A stretch of 64,000 bases of DNA from Pseudomonadota bacterium (GCA_021787435.1 JAJYLY010000003.1:1-64000), one strand, 5' to 3'; positions 1 through 8,886 are shown, counted from the first letter of the stretch. A program made the numbers and translations. Notes: generated by a model not told the origin, from the letters alone.

Positions 1-68
1 CGTACAAGGTGATGCGCGGCAAGGTGACGGTCGAATACATCAAGGCTCATGACAAGTCTGTTTACTGA
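1..68 (+). CDS. cydB: Cytochrome bd ubiquinol oxidase subunit II, C-terminal end (partial)
   Basis: The window opens inside a reading frame (first full codon at base 3) that ends at the TGA at 66-68. The 21 visible residues include YKVMRGKV and end in HDKSVY, which resembles the C-terminal tail of CydB, the second membrane subunit of the bd-type quinol oxidase. The next two genes are the small cyd-operon proteins CydX and YbgE, which normally follow cydB, and this supports the call strongly. The rest of the gene lies to the left of the window. With so few residues, the identification rests mainly on context. Confidence 0.72.
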   Translation, partial: YKVMRGKVTVEYIKAHDKSVY

Positions 69-86
69 ATTCTGAAGGAGAACGTT

Positions 87-206
87 ATGTGGTATTTCGC
101 GTGGATACTCGGTGTCACCCTGGCTGTGCTGCTGGCCTCGATGGCGGCCACGATGTGCGACGCAAAAGAATGCGCGATGGAAGAGGCCAAGCGCGGATGG
201 AAATGA
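87..206 (+). CDS. cydX: Cytochrome bd oxidase small subunit CydX
   Basis: This 39-residue protein begins MWYFAWILG, the hallmark start of CydX/YbgT proteins, followed by one hydrophobic helix (about residues 3-23) and a short charged tail. In E. coli CydX binds the CydAB oxidase and stabilises its haem groups. A strong Shine-Dalgarno GAAGGAG lies at 74-80, six bases before the ATG. The gene starts 18 bases after the cydB stop and overlaps the next start by four bases (ATGA), so the three genes form one translational unit. The tail has two cysteines (residues 24 and 29), whose role is unknown. Confidence 0.9.
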   Translation: MWYFAWILGVTLAVLLASMAATMCDAKECAMEEAKRGWK

Positions 207-487
207 AAATCATGACTGCCAATAAATGGGCCCGCTTTGCATCGTTGATTGCTGCCGCAGGGCTTGCGCTGGCGGTCACGGTCTATCCGCGGGGCCTGTT
301 GCATCATGAGGTATTGGTCAGTCATGGTTATCTCATGCTGATGATGTGGGGGATGTCAGCAGGGTTTGTTTATGGCGTGGGTTTTGATCCGAGCAACCGT
401 TGGCTGCGCATGCTGTTTGGCCCTTGCATTGCAGGAGTATTGCTGTTGCTGGGTTGGGGGGTGTTTGTGCGCAATTGCCTGTTTTGA
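203..487 (+). CDS. ybgE: Cyd operon protein YbgE
   Basis: The product is a 94-residue inner-membrane protein with about three hydrophobic segments. It contains MWGMSAGFVYGVGFDP, which matches the conserved W...AG..HGVGF.P core of the YbgE family found in cyd operons. Its precise role in the bd oxidase is not established. The ATG at 203 overlaps the cydX stop, indicating coupling; a second ATG at 212 is possible. The frame is open further upstream, but a longer protein would run across cydX and is unlikely. Confidence 0.85.
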   Translation: MKIMTANKWARFASLIAAAGLALAVTVYPRGLLHHEVLVSHGYLMLMMWGMSAGFVYGVGFDPSNRWLRMLFGPCIAGVLLLLGWGVFVRNCLF

Positions 488-510
488 TACTGCTTGAGGC
501 TTGAGCCAGA

Positions 511-1206
511 ATGATCTATTTCCGACAGCTATTCGACAAGGCAAGTTCCAGCTATACGTATCTGCTGGGAGATTTGAAACGGCAAAAGGCTGTGCTGATC
601 GATCCTGTTTATGAACATCTCACGCTGTATCTGTCTTTGCTTGATGAGCAGAAGCTGAAGCTGTGCTACGTGCTGGAGACCCATATACATGCGGATCACA
701 TTACCTGTGCAGCGCAATTGCGTGAACAGACTGGCGCAAAAATCATGGTGCGTCGGTCAGATGGCAGCCGTTGCGCTGATGTAGATCTGCAAGAGGGGGA
801 TGTCGTCCGATTCGGGGCGCAGTCTGTCGTCGTGATGGCAACCCCAGGGCATACGGCGAGCTGCGTCAGCTACCTCTGGCTTGATCGCCTCTTCACAGGA
901 GATGCACTGCTTATCGGCACTTGTGGAAGGACCGACTTTCAGGGAGGCGATGCAGGAACCCTGTATGACAGCATCATGCACAAGATATTGACATTGCCGG
1001 GCGAGACGCTGATCTATCCAGGGCACGATGAGCAGCACAAGCATGTTTCCAGTGTGGAGCAGGAAAGGGAATCCAACCCGCGCCTGACGGGTAAGAGCCG
1101 CGATGAGTTTGTCGCCATCATGTCAGGCCTGAAACTGCCTAAGCCTTTCTTGATGGACAGCGCAGTGCCTGTCAACCGGAATTGCGGAAAGGTTCATGCA
1201 GCATGA
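511..1206 (+). CDS. Persulfide dioxygenase, ETHE1-like metallo-beta-lactamase fold protein
   Basis: This 231-residue protein belongs to the ETHE1/persulfide dioxygenase branch of the metallo-beta-lactamase superfamily. Metal ligands are visible in order: HIHADH (His58, His60, Asp62, His63), His114 in PGHT, Asp131 in TGDALL and His172 in YPGHD. The GTCGRTDFQGG stretch is typical of this branch. Such enzymes use one Fe(II) to oxidise glutathione persulfide to sulfite. It lies 23 bases after ybgE and 40 bases before a sulfide:quinone oxidoreductase, the enzyme that produces its persulfide substrate, so a sulfide-oxidation role is well supported. It could be a cytoplasmic detoxification enzyme as much as an energy-conserving one. 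Confidence 0.9.
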   Translation: MIYFRQLFDKASSSYTYLLGDLKRQKAVLIDPVYEHLTLYLSLLDEQKLKLCYVLETHIHADHITCAAQLREQTGAKIMVRRSDGSRCADVDLQEGDVVRFGAQSVVVMATPGHTASCVSYLWLDRLFTGDALLIGTCGRTDFQGGDAGTLYDSIMHKILTLPGETLIYPGHDEQHKHVSSVEQERESNPRLTGKSRDEFVAIMSGLKLPKPFLMDSAVPVNRNCGKVHAA

Positions 1207-1246
1207 AATGCATTATTTTTAACTCGACTCGTTTGAAAGGACAAGC

Positions 1247-2704
1247 ATGTCACGAATTGTAATTCTGGGTGCAGGCATTGCAGGGCATACGGCTGCCAGG
1301 CATCTGAATAAATTACTAGGGAAGCAGCATGAAATTTTTGTTGTTTCTCCCAATGCAAAATGGAACTGGATTCCGTCCAATATCTGGGTTGGCGTAGGTC
1401 AAATGAAGGAGGAACAGGTCACTTTCGATCTTGCGGAAATTTACCGCAAGACACGCGTGAGCTTTCATCAGGCGCGTGCGATTTCCATCAATCCTGATGG
1501 AAATGCCGACAACAACAATCCATTCGTTACCGTCGAATACACTCACCCTGACAAGGCGGGTATGACGGTAAATATTTTTTACGATTACCTGGTCAATGCA
1601 ACAGGGCCAAAGCTGAATTTCGGGGCGACCGAAGGGCTGGGGCCTGAGCATGGGCATACTGTGTCGGTTTGTACCGCGAGTCATGCAAGGGAAGCGAATG
1701 AGAAGCTTCAGGTGCTGATACAAGCCATGCGTTCCGGGAGGAACTGCACCATCGTCATCGGCACGGGGCATGGCATGTGCACCTGCCAGGGAGCGGCCTT
1801 TGAATACATCTACAATGTGGATCATGTATTGCGCGAGGCCGGTGTTCGCGACAAGGCGCGCATCATCTGGATCAGCAATGAATATGAACTGGGTGATTTC
1901 GGCATGGGAGGCGTGCATATCAAGCGCGGCGGTTACATCACCAATGGCAAGACCTTCGCCGAATCGCTGATGGTTGAACGCGGGATAGAATGGATCACGC
2001 GTGCTCATGTGAAAAAGGTCGAGGCGGGCAGGATTCATTATGAGACCCTAGATGGAACATTCCACGAACAGGAGTTTGATTTTTCGATGCTTATCCCCCC
2101 ATTTGCAGGCGTGGGGTTAAAGGCTTATGATAAGTCCGGTGCGGATATCACGAGTCAGCTCTTTGCACCCAACGGCTTCATGAAGGTGGATGCGGATTAC
2201 ACGCAAAGACCTTATTCGGAGTGGAGTGCCAAGGATTGGCCTAGGACCTATCAGACACCCGCTTATCGCAACATCTTTGCAGTCGGCATTGCATTTGCGA
2301 CACCTCATCTGATCAGCAAGCCGATGCAAAGCGCGAACGGAACGCCCATTAATCCGACCGCGCCAAGAACCGGCATGCCATCGGCAGCGATGGCGATGGC
2401 AGTAGCAAAGAGCATTAGCGATATGGTGAACGGGGCAGACAAACCCACCCATACCGCATCGATGGCGGAAATGGGTGCTGCGTGTGTCGCATCTACCGGC
2501 GCCAACTTTTTCAAGGGCACAGCTGCTACGATGACGGTGTTTCCAGTGGTGCCGGATTATGAAAAGTATCCGGATTTTGGACGCGATATCGACCTGACTT
2601 TTGGTGAAATCGGCCTTGCAGGTCACTGGATGAAGCACCTCTTGCATCAAACGTTCATATATCAGGCGAAGATGAAACCGGGCTGGTCGTTCATTCCGGA
2701 CTGA
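1247..2704 (+). CDS. sqr: Sulfide:quinone oxidoreductase family flavoprotein
   Basis: The 485-residue protein starts with a Rossmann FAD-binding motif (GAGIAGHTAARHL, residues 8-20). It has cysteines at 142, 167, 178, 180 and 413; those in the VCTASHA and GHGMCTCQGAAFEY stretches sit in the region holding the redox cysteines of sulfide:quinone oxidoreductases. The family oxidises sulfide at the membrane surface and passes electrons to quinone. The hydrophobic second half with FAVGIAFATPH resembles the FAD/quinone-binding part. The length and the spacing of the cysteines are unlike classical type I enzymes and fit a longer subgroup (type III- or VI-like), but I cannot fix the subtype. The persulfide dioxygenase directly upstream supports the function. 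The start follows AAAGGACAAGC. Confidence 0.85.
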   Translation: MSRIVILGAGIAGHTAARHLNKLLGKQHEIFVVSPNAKWNWIPSNIWVGVGQMKEEQVTFDLAEIYRKTRVSFHQARAISINPDGNADNNNPFVTVEYTHPDKAGMTVNIFYDYLVNATGPKLNFGATEGLGPEHGHTVSVCTASHAREANEKLQVLIQAMRSGRNCTIVIGTGHGMCTCQGAAFEYIYNVDHVLREAGVRDKARIIWISNEYELGDFGMGGVHIKRGGYITNGKTFAESLMVERGIEWITRAHVKKVEAGRIHYETLDGTFHEQEFDFSMLIPPFAGVGLKAYDKSGADITSQLFAPNGFMKVDADYTQRPYSEWSAKDWPRTYQTPAYRNIFAVGIAFATPHLISKPMQSANGTPINPTAPRTGMPSAAMAMAVAKSISDMVNGADKPTHTASMAEMGAACVASTGANFFKGTAATMTVFPVVPDYEKYPDFGRDIDLTFGEIGLAGHWMKHLLHQTFIYQAKMKPGWSFIPD

Positions 2705-2732
2705 CCTTATAGAATTTATCAGGAGAACAAAG

Positions 2733-2885
2733 ATGACCAATAAGGAACCCTACCAGCAGGCTTATTACCCCCCGGCTCCGACCGGATTCACGCGTTACAT
2801 GAGGACATCGCTGATATGGCAGGCCATGCGCTTTGTTGTGATCAATTTCAAGATGCTCAGGTTGATCGCGAATTCGCATCATTGA
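2733..2885 (+). CDS. Small 50-residue protein downstream of SQR, function unknown
   Basis: A short frame starts at ATG 2733 after AGGAGAACAAAG, a good ribosome binding site 28 bases after the SQR stop, and ends at TGA 2883-2885. The product is proline- and tyrosine-rich at the start (YYPPAPTGF), then amphipathic or hydrophobic (LIWQAMRFVVINFKMLRLI) with a basic character, suggesting peripheral membrane attachment. It could be an accessory peptide for the membrane-bound SQR. I do not recognise a family; the evidence is the ribosome binding site, the tight spacing and the non-random composition. Confidence 0.55.
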   Translation: MTNKEPYQQAYYPPAPTGFTRYMRTSLIWQAMRFVVINFKMLRLIANSHH

Positions 2886-2926
2886 GACGCGGGGGAATTT
2901 CCTTAGACGATGAACGGAGATAAGGA

Positions 2927-4297
2927 ATGATTGCATTGAATGGATTGCGTCTGGGCGTTATTACGTTGCTGATGTCGGCATCAGCAAGTTTTGCTGCCGA
3001 CTTGCAGCAATGCGTCGACATTGCGCTTCGCCAGAATCCGGATATTGAGGCGAGCGCAGCACAGCTGGCCCAGGCGCAAGCTGCGTTGACCCAAGCCCAA
3101 GGCGGGCGCTGGCCCAAGCTCACGGCATCCATTACAGGCACGCGCACCAATGATGCATTGAATGCGTTTGGCCTGAAGCTCGAGCAGCGTGGGGCAACGT
3201 TCAACGATTTTGGCGCAGGTCAGTTTACTGGACCGGGCGCATTGGGAGTCGCTCCTGCGAATCTCAACTATCCCGGTTCAGTCAACAATTACAACACGCG
3301 TCTGGAGTTGCAAATTCCGCTATACAACGGCGGAATGATATCTGGTTACATCGATCAGGCGCACAGTTTCGTCAAGGCTGCGCAGGCAGGCGATCAGGCC
3401 GCGCGTCAGCAGCTTGTGTTTCATGTCATACAGGCTTATCAGGGGGTACATACCGCGCAAGGCTATGTCAAAGTGGCTTTGCAGGCAAAGGCAACCGCAG
3501 AGGCCTATGTCAATACGACGCGGAATTTGATGCACCAAGGCGTGGTGGTAAGGAGCGACTTGTTGTTTGCAGAGGTGAATCTGGCCGACATGAAAGTCAG
3601 GCTGGAGGAGGCCAAGCGCGCTGAAGCCGCAGCGGTGGATCAGCTGCATCTGTTGTTGGGAATGAAGCTTGATGAGCCGCTTGAAATCGGACCGGATTAT
3701 ACGCCCGGGCCTATGGCGGGAAATATCGCAGCGCTTCAGGCAGAAGCCATCGCAGTCAATCCGGGCATCAATGCGCTGCGCAGCCAGTTGGTCGCTTCCC
3801 GCGAGGGGGTGAATGTGGCGCGCGCAGATTTATATCCGCACTTTAATGCGGTGGTGCGGCAAGAGTGGAATGCGCCGACGCTGCAGCAGTCAGCACCTTC
3901 CTATACAGTGGCAGGCGTGCTTTCCTGGCAGGTGCTCGATTTCGGCGTGATCAAGGGTGCGATCGGCCGTGCAGAAGCGGCACGCATGGAGTTACAGGCG
4001 AAACTCAAAGCGGCTGAAGAAGGCTTGCGTTTTCAGGTTGCCGATGCATGGCGGGGCGCAGTCGAGGCGGAATCACGCGTCAATGCGAGAGTCGACGCGG
4101 TCGCACAGGCTGAAGAGGCAGAGCGTCTGGTTGCCAAGCGATATGAGAACGGTGTTACCACCATGGTCGAAGTGATGGCGGCACAGACGCAGCTCGACAA
4201 GTCGCGCGCCGATGAAGTGGCTGCGCGCTATCAGCTAACCGTGCAGCGCGCGGCATTGCGTCTTGCAGTGGGAAAACTTGACGGTGGTCAATTATGA
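2927..4297 (+). CDS. TolC family outer-membrane efflux protein
   Basis: This 456-residue protein has an N-terminal signal peptide (cleavage probably after SFAA, about residue 24) and two TolC-like repeats rich in long Ala/Gln/Glu helices. These proteins form trimeric outer-membrane tunnels for tripartite pumps. The sequence LQQCVDIALRQNPDIEA at the mature start is typical of the family. It heads a three-gene set with an adaptor and an RND permease, and its stop overlaps the adjacent frame of the adaptor. Substrate is unknown; position behind sulfide-oxidation genes suggests the pump may serve sulfide or metal stress, which is inference only. Confidence 0.9.
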   Translation: MIALNGLRLGVITLLMSASASFAADLQQCVDIALRQNPDIEASAAQLAQAQAALTQAQGGRWPKLTASITGTRTNDALNAFGLKLEQRGATFNDFGAGQFTGPGALGVAPANLNYPGSVNNYNTRLELQIPLYNGGMISGYIDQAHSFVKAAQAGDQAARQQLVFHVIQAYQGVHTAQGYVKVALQAKATAEAYVNTTRNLMHQGVVVRSDLLFAEVNLADMKVRLEEAKRAEAAAVDQLHLLLGMKLDEPLEIGPDYTPGPMAGNIAALQAEAIAVNPGINALRSQLVASREGVNVARADLYPHFNAVVRQEWNAPTLQQSAPSYTVAGVLSWQVLDFGVIKGAIGRAEAARMELQAKLKAAEEGLRFQVADAWRGAVEAESRVNARVDAVAQAEEAERLVAKRYENGVTTMVEVMAAQTQLDKSRADEVAARYQLTVQRAALRLAVGKLDGGQL

Positions 4298-4314
4298 GTG
4301 CAGGGAGAAAAACA

Positions 4315-5379
4315 ATGAAGATATCCACGGGCGCGATCGCAATGCTCATTTTTTTGACGGGGTGTCATTCTGGGGACCGGGGCGCTGATGCCAAAGTGAA
4401 AACCGTGGAAGCCAATGTGATGACATTGAACCTGGGCGAGATCACCCTGTACGATGCGACACCGGGCACGGTCGTCTCTGAACAGCAGGTTCAGATCGCC
4501 TCCCGGTTGATGGGTTACATACGCGACATGCCGGTGCGTGAAGGGGATACTGTAAAGGCTGGGCAGCTGCTTTTCACGATAGATCCGACCGATATCGAAG
4601 GGCAGGTGTCGCAGGCCAAGGCAGGGCTTGCCCAGGCAGAGGCCGGACTTGCCGATGCCAAGGCAGACTTTGAACGTTTCTCTAACCTGTACAGGGATGA
4701 GTCCATACCCAAGCAGCAGTTCGACAAGGTAAAGCTGCAATACAGCGTTGCACAGAGCCAGGAAAGAGCAGCGCACGCAGGACTCGATACCGCGCAGTCG
4801 CAATTGCGCTATGCTCAGGTGCGTTCCCCGATAGATGGGGTCGTCACGCAGAAAATGGCATCGAAGGGTGATCTCGCATCGCCCGGACGTCCAGTGCTTG
4901 TCGTTGAGAATCAACAGAAATTGATGGTGCAGACGGCAGTAAGCGACGAAACTTATTCTCATCTCCAACCGGGCGGACATGCGATGGTGGAGATCGCAGG
5001 AAAAGAATACAAAGGTACCATCACGAGGCTGGTTGCGGCATCGGATGCGATGTCACACACGCATCTGGTCAAGCTTACGGTGCCTGATGGGCAGGGCATG
5101 ATCAGCGGTTCATTTGCGCGCGTCAGCTTTGATATCGGCAGCCGCCAAGGGATCAGCGTGCCAAAATCCGCGATTCTGCAGCGCGCAGGCATTACCGGCG
5201 TATTCGTGGTGGATAGCAAGGGAATAGCGCGTTATCGCATGGTAAGGCAAGGAAACGAACAAAACGGCATGGTCGGCATAGAGGCGGGGCTCAATCCGGG
5301 TGAAAAGATCGTTGTCGGCAATGCGGGCGAACTTGATTCCGGCGACCAGGTGAATCTGACGGGAAGTCACGCGCAATGA
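4315..5379 (+). CDS. RND efflux periplasmic adaptor lipoprotein (membrane fusion protein)
   Basis: The protein has a short lipoprotein signal (MKISTGAIAMLIFLTGC, lipobox LTGC), a barrel-sandwich domain interrupted by an alpha-hairpin (QVSQAKAGLAQAEAGLADAK), then beta-barrel and membrane-proximal domains. Such adaptors join the RND pump to the TolC tunnel. The ATG at 4315 is preferred because GGGAG lies just ahead of it and it places the lipobox correctly. An in-frame ATG at 4294 overlaps the tolC stop and would add seven residues. The 3' end overlaps the RND permease start (ATGA), so the subunits are translationally coupled. Confidence 0.9.
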   Translation: MKISTGAIAMLIFLTGCHSGDRGADAKVKTVEANVMTLNLGEITLYDATPGTVVSEQQVQIASRLMGYIRDMPVREGDTVKAGQLLFTIDPTDIEGQVSQAKAGLAQAEAGLADAKADFERFSNLYRDESIPKQQFDKVKLQYSVAQSQERAAHAGLDTAQSQLRYAQVRSPIDGVVTQKMASKGDLASPGRPVLVVENQQKLMVQTAVSDETYSHLQPGGHAMVEIAGKEYKGTITRLVAASDAMSHTHLVKLTVPDGQGMISGSFARVSFDIGSRQGISVPKSAILQRAGITGVFVVDSKGIARYRMVRQGNEQNGMVGIEAGLNPGEKIVVGNAGELDSGDQVNLTGSHAQ

Positions 5380-8300
5380 ATGAGGCCAATCAGACCATGA
5401 ATATTGCAGGGCGTCTGGCGAAGGCTTTCCTGCTGTCGAAAATCACCGCGATGATCATGCTGGCCATCACGCTGGTGGGACTTGTCGCGATGATGGTCAC
5501 GCCGCGCGAATATAATCCGCAGATTGTGGTACCTGCGGCCAATATCATCGTTGCTAAGCCGGGGGCGACAGCAGATGAAGTGGAGAACATGGTCGTCAAG
5601 CCGCTCGAAGCGATCATGAACGCGCAGGCCGGCGTGAAGCATACCTTCGGTTTTGCGGTGAATGATTATGGCGTGGTGACGGTTCAGTTCGATGTTGGGC
5701 AGGATCAGGAAAAGAGCCTGGTCAAGTTGTACAACCAGCTGATGCAGAACATGGATCGCATGCCGCCAGGCGCGATGCAGCCCATCGTCAAGCCCATCAA
5801 CGTGGACGATGTGCCGATCATGACCTTGACCCTGGCTTCGAGCAGGCAAAGTGATTACGAACTGCGCTATGTTGCTGAGCGCGTGTTGGAACAATTGCGA
5901 AACATTCCCGGTGTGTCGTTCACGGAAATCACAGGCGGCCATCAAAGGGCCGTGCGCATTAATATCGATCCGCAGAAACTAGCAGCCGCGGGTCTGGCGC
6001 TTGATCAGGTGGACCGCATGTTAGGTGCGACCAATATGTCCATGCCGTCTGGGGATCTGGTCAACAACAACAGAAACATCCCTCTGCGCTTCAACGGTTT
6101 TCTCTCCAGCGTCAAAGATGTGGGCAATGTTGTGCTGGGTGCGCCCAATGGCCGCCCGGTCTTCCTCAAGGACGTGGCGAGCATTGAGGACGGGCCTGCT
6201 GAAGTGGACGCATCTTCCCATTTTGCATTTGGCCCTGCAAAACAGCATCCTGCTTTCAGGGGGGAAGCGCCCGCTGTGACCATCGCGATCGCTAAAAAAT
6301 CCGGCACCAATGCAGTAGTGGTCGCCAATGCCGTGCTTGCCAAGCTCGAAACGCTGAAGCGCGAGGCGATCCCCGAGGGAGTTAGCGTTGCGGTTACGCG
6401 CGATGATGGTGCCAAGGCGAACGATGCAGTGAACACGCTGGTCGAGCATCTGGGCATTGCGATCGCCTCCGTCGTTGTCGTTTTGCTGTTTTTCCTAGGC
6501 TGGCGTGAGGCTGCCATCGTGACGCTGACGGTACCGCTGATACTGTTTGTCGTGTTGACGGTAGGCTTGGTTGCGGGCCAGACAATGAACCGGATCACGC
6601 TTTTTGCATTGATCCTGTCGCTCGGGCTGCTGGTGGATGCCGCGATTGTGGTCGTCGAGAACATACATCGCCATCTGCATCACGGCGGCGCAGCCAATTT
6701 CAAGGAAGCCCTGGTGCAGGCCACCAACGAGATCGGCAATCCGACCAATGTTGCGACGATCGCGGTGATACTGGCTTTCATTCCGATGGCTTTTGTCACG
6801 GGCATGATGGGGCCCTTCATGCAGCCGATCCCTTTCAACGTGCCGGTTGCGATGGTGGCTTCGCTGCTCATCGCCTATATGGTGGTGCCTTGGGCGGCAT
6901 ATCGCATGTTGAAGGGAAAGGCGCTGGCAGAACTTGAGAAGGCGCCGACGCTGGAAGAACAGGACGCAAAGCCTCGGGATATCCTGCACCGCACCTATGT
7001 CAGCGTGATCACGCCGCTACTGCACGATGGCCGCCGCCGTAACAGGCTATTTCTGATCGTGGCGGTATTGCTCGCGCTGGCGATGCTGCAACCTGTCTGG
7101 CAGTTCATCCGCCCTTCTGGCATGAATGGACCCTTGAGCATGCTGGGGGTGGAGCTTAAAATGCTGCCGAACGACAACACCAATACTTTTCTGCTTGAAA
7201 TCGATACGCCTGCGGGAAGTGCACTGGCACGCACCGATGAAGTCGCGCGCGCGGTCGGGGATGTGCTTGCGCATACCGATCATGTCGTCGATTACCAGAC
7301 CTATCTGGGTGTGGCTGCAACCGTGGATTTTGCAGCGCTGGTGCGCGGAGACATTCTGAAACGCGGCACGAACCTTGCACAGATACGCGTCAATCTGCAG
7401 GACAAGCATGATCGCAATGCAAGCTCGCATGAAATCGTATCGAAACTGGACAGTGCTTTGATGCCTTTGAGAAAAATCTATCCTGATACGAAGATCAAAC
7501 TATATGAGACACCGCCAGGTCCTCCTGTGCAGTCGCAGATACTGGCTGAACTCTATGGCCCGGACTACAGCAAGCTGCGCGAGGCAGCGGCTGTCGTTAA
7601 CGATGATTTCAACCAGGTCTATGGCATGATCAATGCCGACAGTTCTGTGACGGCCAATGTCGACAGTTATGAGATACATGTCGATGCCGAGAAAGCCGCC
7701 CTGGCAGGCGTTGCTCCTGCCCAAGTGGCAAAGTTGATACACGATTATGTCAGCGGATTTTCCATAGGTTCACTGCATGTCAAGTCGGCTAGGGAGCCGA
7801 TCAATATGACTGTGCGTCTGCCGCGCTCCAAGCGGCAATCGCCCAACCAGGTGCTGTCGCTCACTGTTGTTAATGCGGCTGGGCAGCAGATACCTTTGTC
7901 CTCGATAGCGACACTCAATCGCGTAGTTGCGGCAAAACCTGTCTATGATCGCGATCAGCACCAGACGGTGATGGTAGGCGGCGAGTTGCTGCGCTCAAGC
8001 CCGGTCTATGCAGTGCTCGCACTGGACAAGATGCTCGACGGAAAGACGCTAGCAGGCGAGCGTTTCACCACGGCAAACCTGGGCTTCAACGATGCGCAGC
8101 CCAAGGATATCACCGGATATCAGATACTGTGGGGCGGCGAGATGCGCTTAACACTAGATGTGTTTCGCGATCTTGGCAGTGCTTTCATTGTCGCACTGGT
8201 GTTGATCTATCTGGTGCTGGTCGGGTACTACAAGTCCTTCATGATTCCTCTGATCGTGATGGGTGCGATCCCGCTGACACTGGTCGGCGTTTTCCCTGGG

Positions 8301-8651
8301 CACTGGCTTACGAACCAGGCGTTCACCGCGACCTCGATGATAGGCGTCATTGCGCTGGCGGGTATCGTGGTGAGGAATTCTTTGTTGCTGATCGACTTCA
8401 TCATCGAATATGAGGCGCGCGGCTACAGCGTCATGAATGCGGTGATTGAGGCGGGTGCGATCCGCTTCAGGCCGATTTTGCTGACGGCGCTTGCCATCAT
8501 ACTAGGCTCGGCGATCATGGTCACAGACCCCGTCTTCGGCGGCCTGGCAGTGTCGCTGATTTTTGGCACTTTTGCCTCCACCGCACTGACTTTGCTGGTC
8601 ATTCCGCTGCTCTATTTCCTGTGGCGGCGCCGAGAAACCGGGCAGCCCTGA
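5376..8651 (+). CDS. RND efflux permease with single-Asp relay motif
   Basis: This 1091-residue inner-membrane protein has the RND layout: an N-terminal helix, a large periplasmic domain, a block of helices, a second periplasmic domain and a final helix block. The helix-4 signature reads GLLVDAAIVVVEN (Asp421, Ala422). Drug pumps of the AcrB type have two aspartates here, while heavy-metal pumps of the CusA type have VDAA. The flanking HRHLHHGG is His-rich. Overall features such as MTPREYNPQI otherwise look more like the HAE-like family than CusA, so the substrate is uncertain. It is the last gene of a unit coupled to its adaptor. Proton-driven export from periplasm or inner membrane is the expected mechanism. 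Confidence 0.88.
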   Translation: MNEANQTMNIAGRLAKAFLLSKITAMIMLAITLVGLVAMMVTPREYNPQIVVPAANIIVAKPGATADEVENMVVKPLEAIMNAQAGVKHTFGFAVNDYGVVTVQFDVGQDQEKSLVKLYNQLMQNMDRMPPGAMQPIVKPINVDDVPIMTLTLASSRQSDYELRYVAERVLEQLRNIPGVSFTEITGGHQRAVRINIDPQKLAAAGLALDQVDRMLGATNMSMPSGDLVNNNRNIPLRFNGFLSSVKDVGNVVLGAPNGRPVFLKDVASIEDGPAEVDASSHFAFGPAKQHPAFRGEAPAVTIAIAKKSGTNAVVVANAVLAKLETLKREAIPEGVSVAVTRDDGAKANDAVNTLVEHLGIAIASVVVVLLFFLGWREAAIVTLTVPLILFVVLTVGLVAGQTMNRITLFALILSLGLLVDAAIVVVENIHRHLHHGGAANFKEALVQATNEIGNPTNVATIAVILAFIPMAFVTGMMGPFMQPIPFNVPVAMVASLLIAYMVVPWAAYRMLKGKALAELEKAPTLEEQDAKPRDILHRTYVSVITPLLHDGRRRNRLFLIVAVLLALAMLQPVWQFIRPSGMNGPLSMLGVELKMLPNDNTNTFLLEIDTPAGSALARTDEVARAVGDVLAHTDHVVDYQTYLGVAATVDFAALVRGDILKRGTNLAQIRVNLQDKHDRNASSHEIVSKLDSALMPLRKIYPDTKIKLYETPPGPPVQSQILAELYGPDYSKLREAAAVVNDDFNQVYGMINADSSVTANVDSYEIHVDAEKAALAGVAPAQVAKLIHDYVSGFSIGSLHVKSAREPINMTVRLPRSKRQSPNQVLSLTVVNAAGQQIPLSSIATLNRVVAAKPVYDRDQHQTVMVGGELLRSSPVYAVLALDKMLDGKTLAGERFTTANLGFNDAQPKDITGYQILWGGEMRLTLDVFRDLGSAFIVALVLIYLVLVGYYKSFMIPLIVMGAIPLTLVGVFPGHWLTNQAFTATSMIGVIALAGIVVRNSLLLIDFIIEYEARGYSVMNAVIEAGAIRFRPILLTALAIILGSAIMVTDPVFGGLAVSLIFGTFASTALTLLVIPLLYFLWRRRETGQP

Positions 8652-8845
8652 GCAGCTTTGCCCAAAAAAATTGCATAGCCGTGTTGCGTCAGGCTAATGG
8701 GATAGTCCATCACCAAAAGTGCGGTGAACGTGATGCTGAACAGCACGACCATGTAGGTGGTTTCGCGTATCAACTCACCTCCGGCAACGCCATAATGCAG
8801 CGGCAGTGCGGAAAACACCGTGGCAGCCAGTCCCTTGGACGCCGA
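8612..8845 (-). pseudogene. Remnant of a cation:proton antiporter C-terminal region
   Basis: On the minus strand an open stretch reads SKGLAATVFSALPLHYG followed by GGELIRETTYMVVLFS. This closely resembles the last conserved helices of CPA1/NhaP-type sodium:proton antiporters, where a KGLA.AVL..LPL..G motif is usual. A stop (TAA, minus strand, at 8846-8848) lies just upstream in frame, and the rest of the antiporter is absent. The frame runs on into the 3' end of the convergent RND gene with unrelated residues. I therefore read it as a decayed gene end left by a deletion or rearrangement downstream of the RND operon. Confidence 0.6.
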
Positions 8846-8886
8846 TTATTTCAGCAAAATGGCTGTGCGGTCGGGTGGGAGAGCGG

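Noticed and set aside
5376..8651. A CusA-type copper/silver pump
   Set aside because: The VDAA motif fits, but no CusF-like protein, metal-binding adaptor or metal regulator is adjacent and the overall sequence does not look CusA-like, so I left the substrate open.
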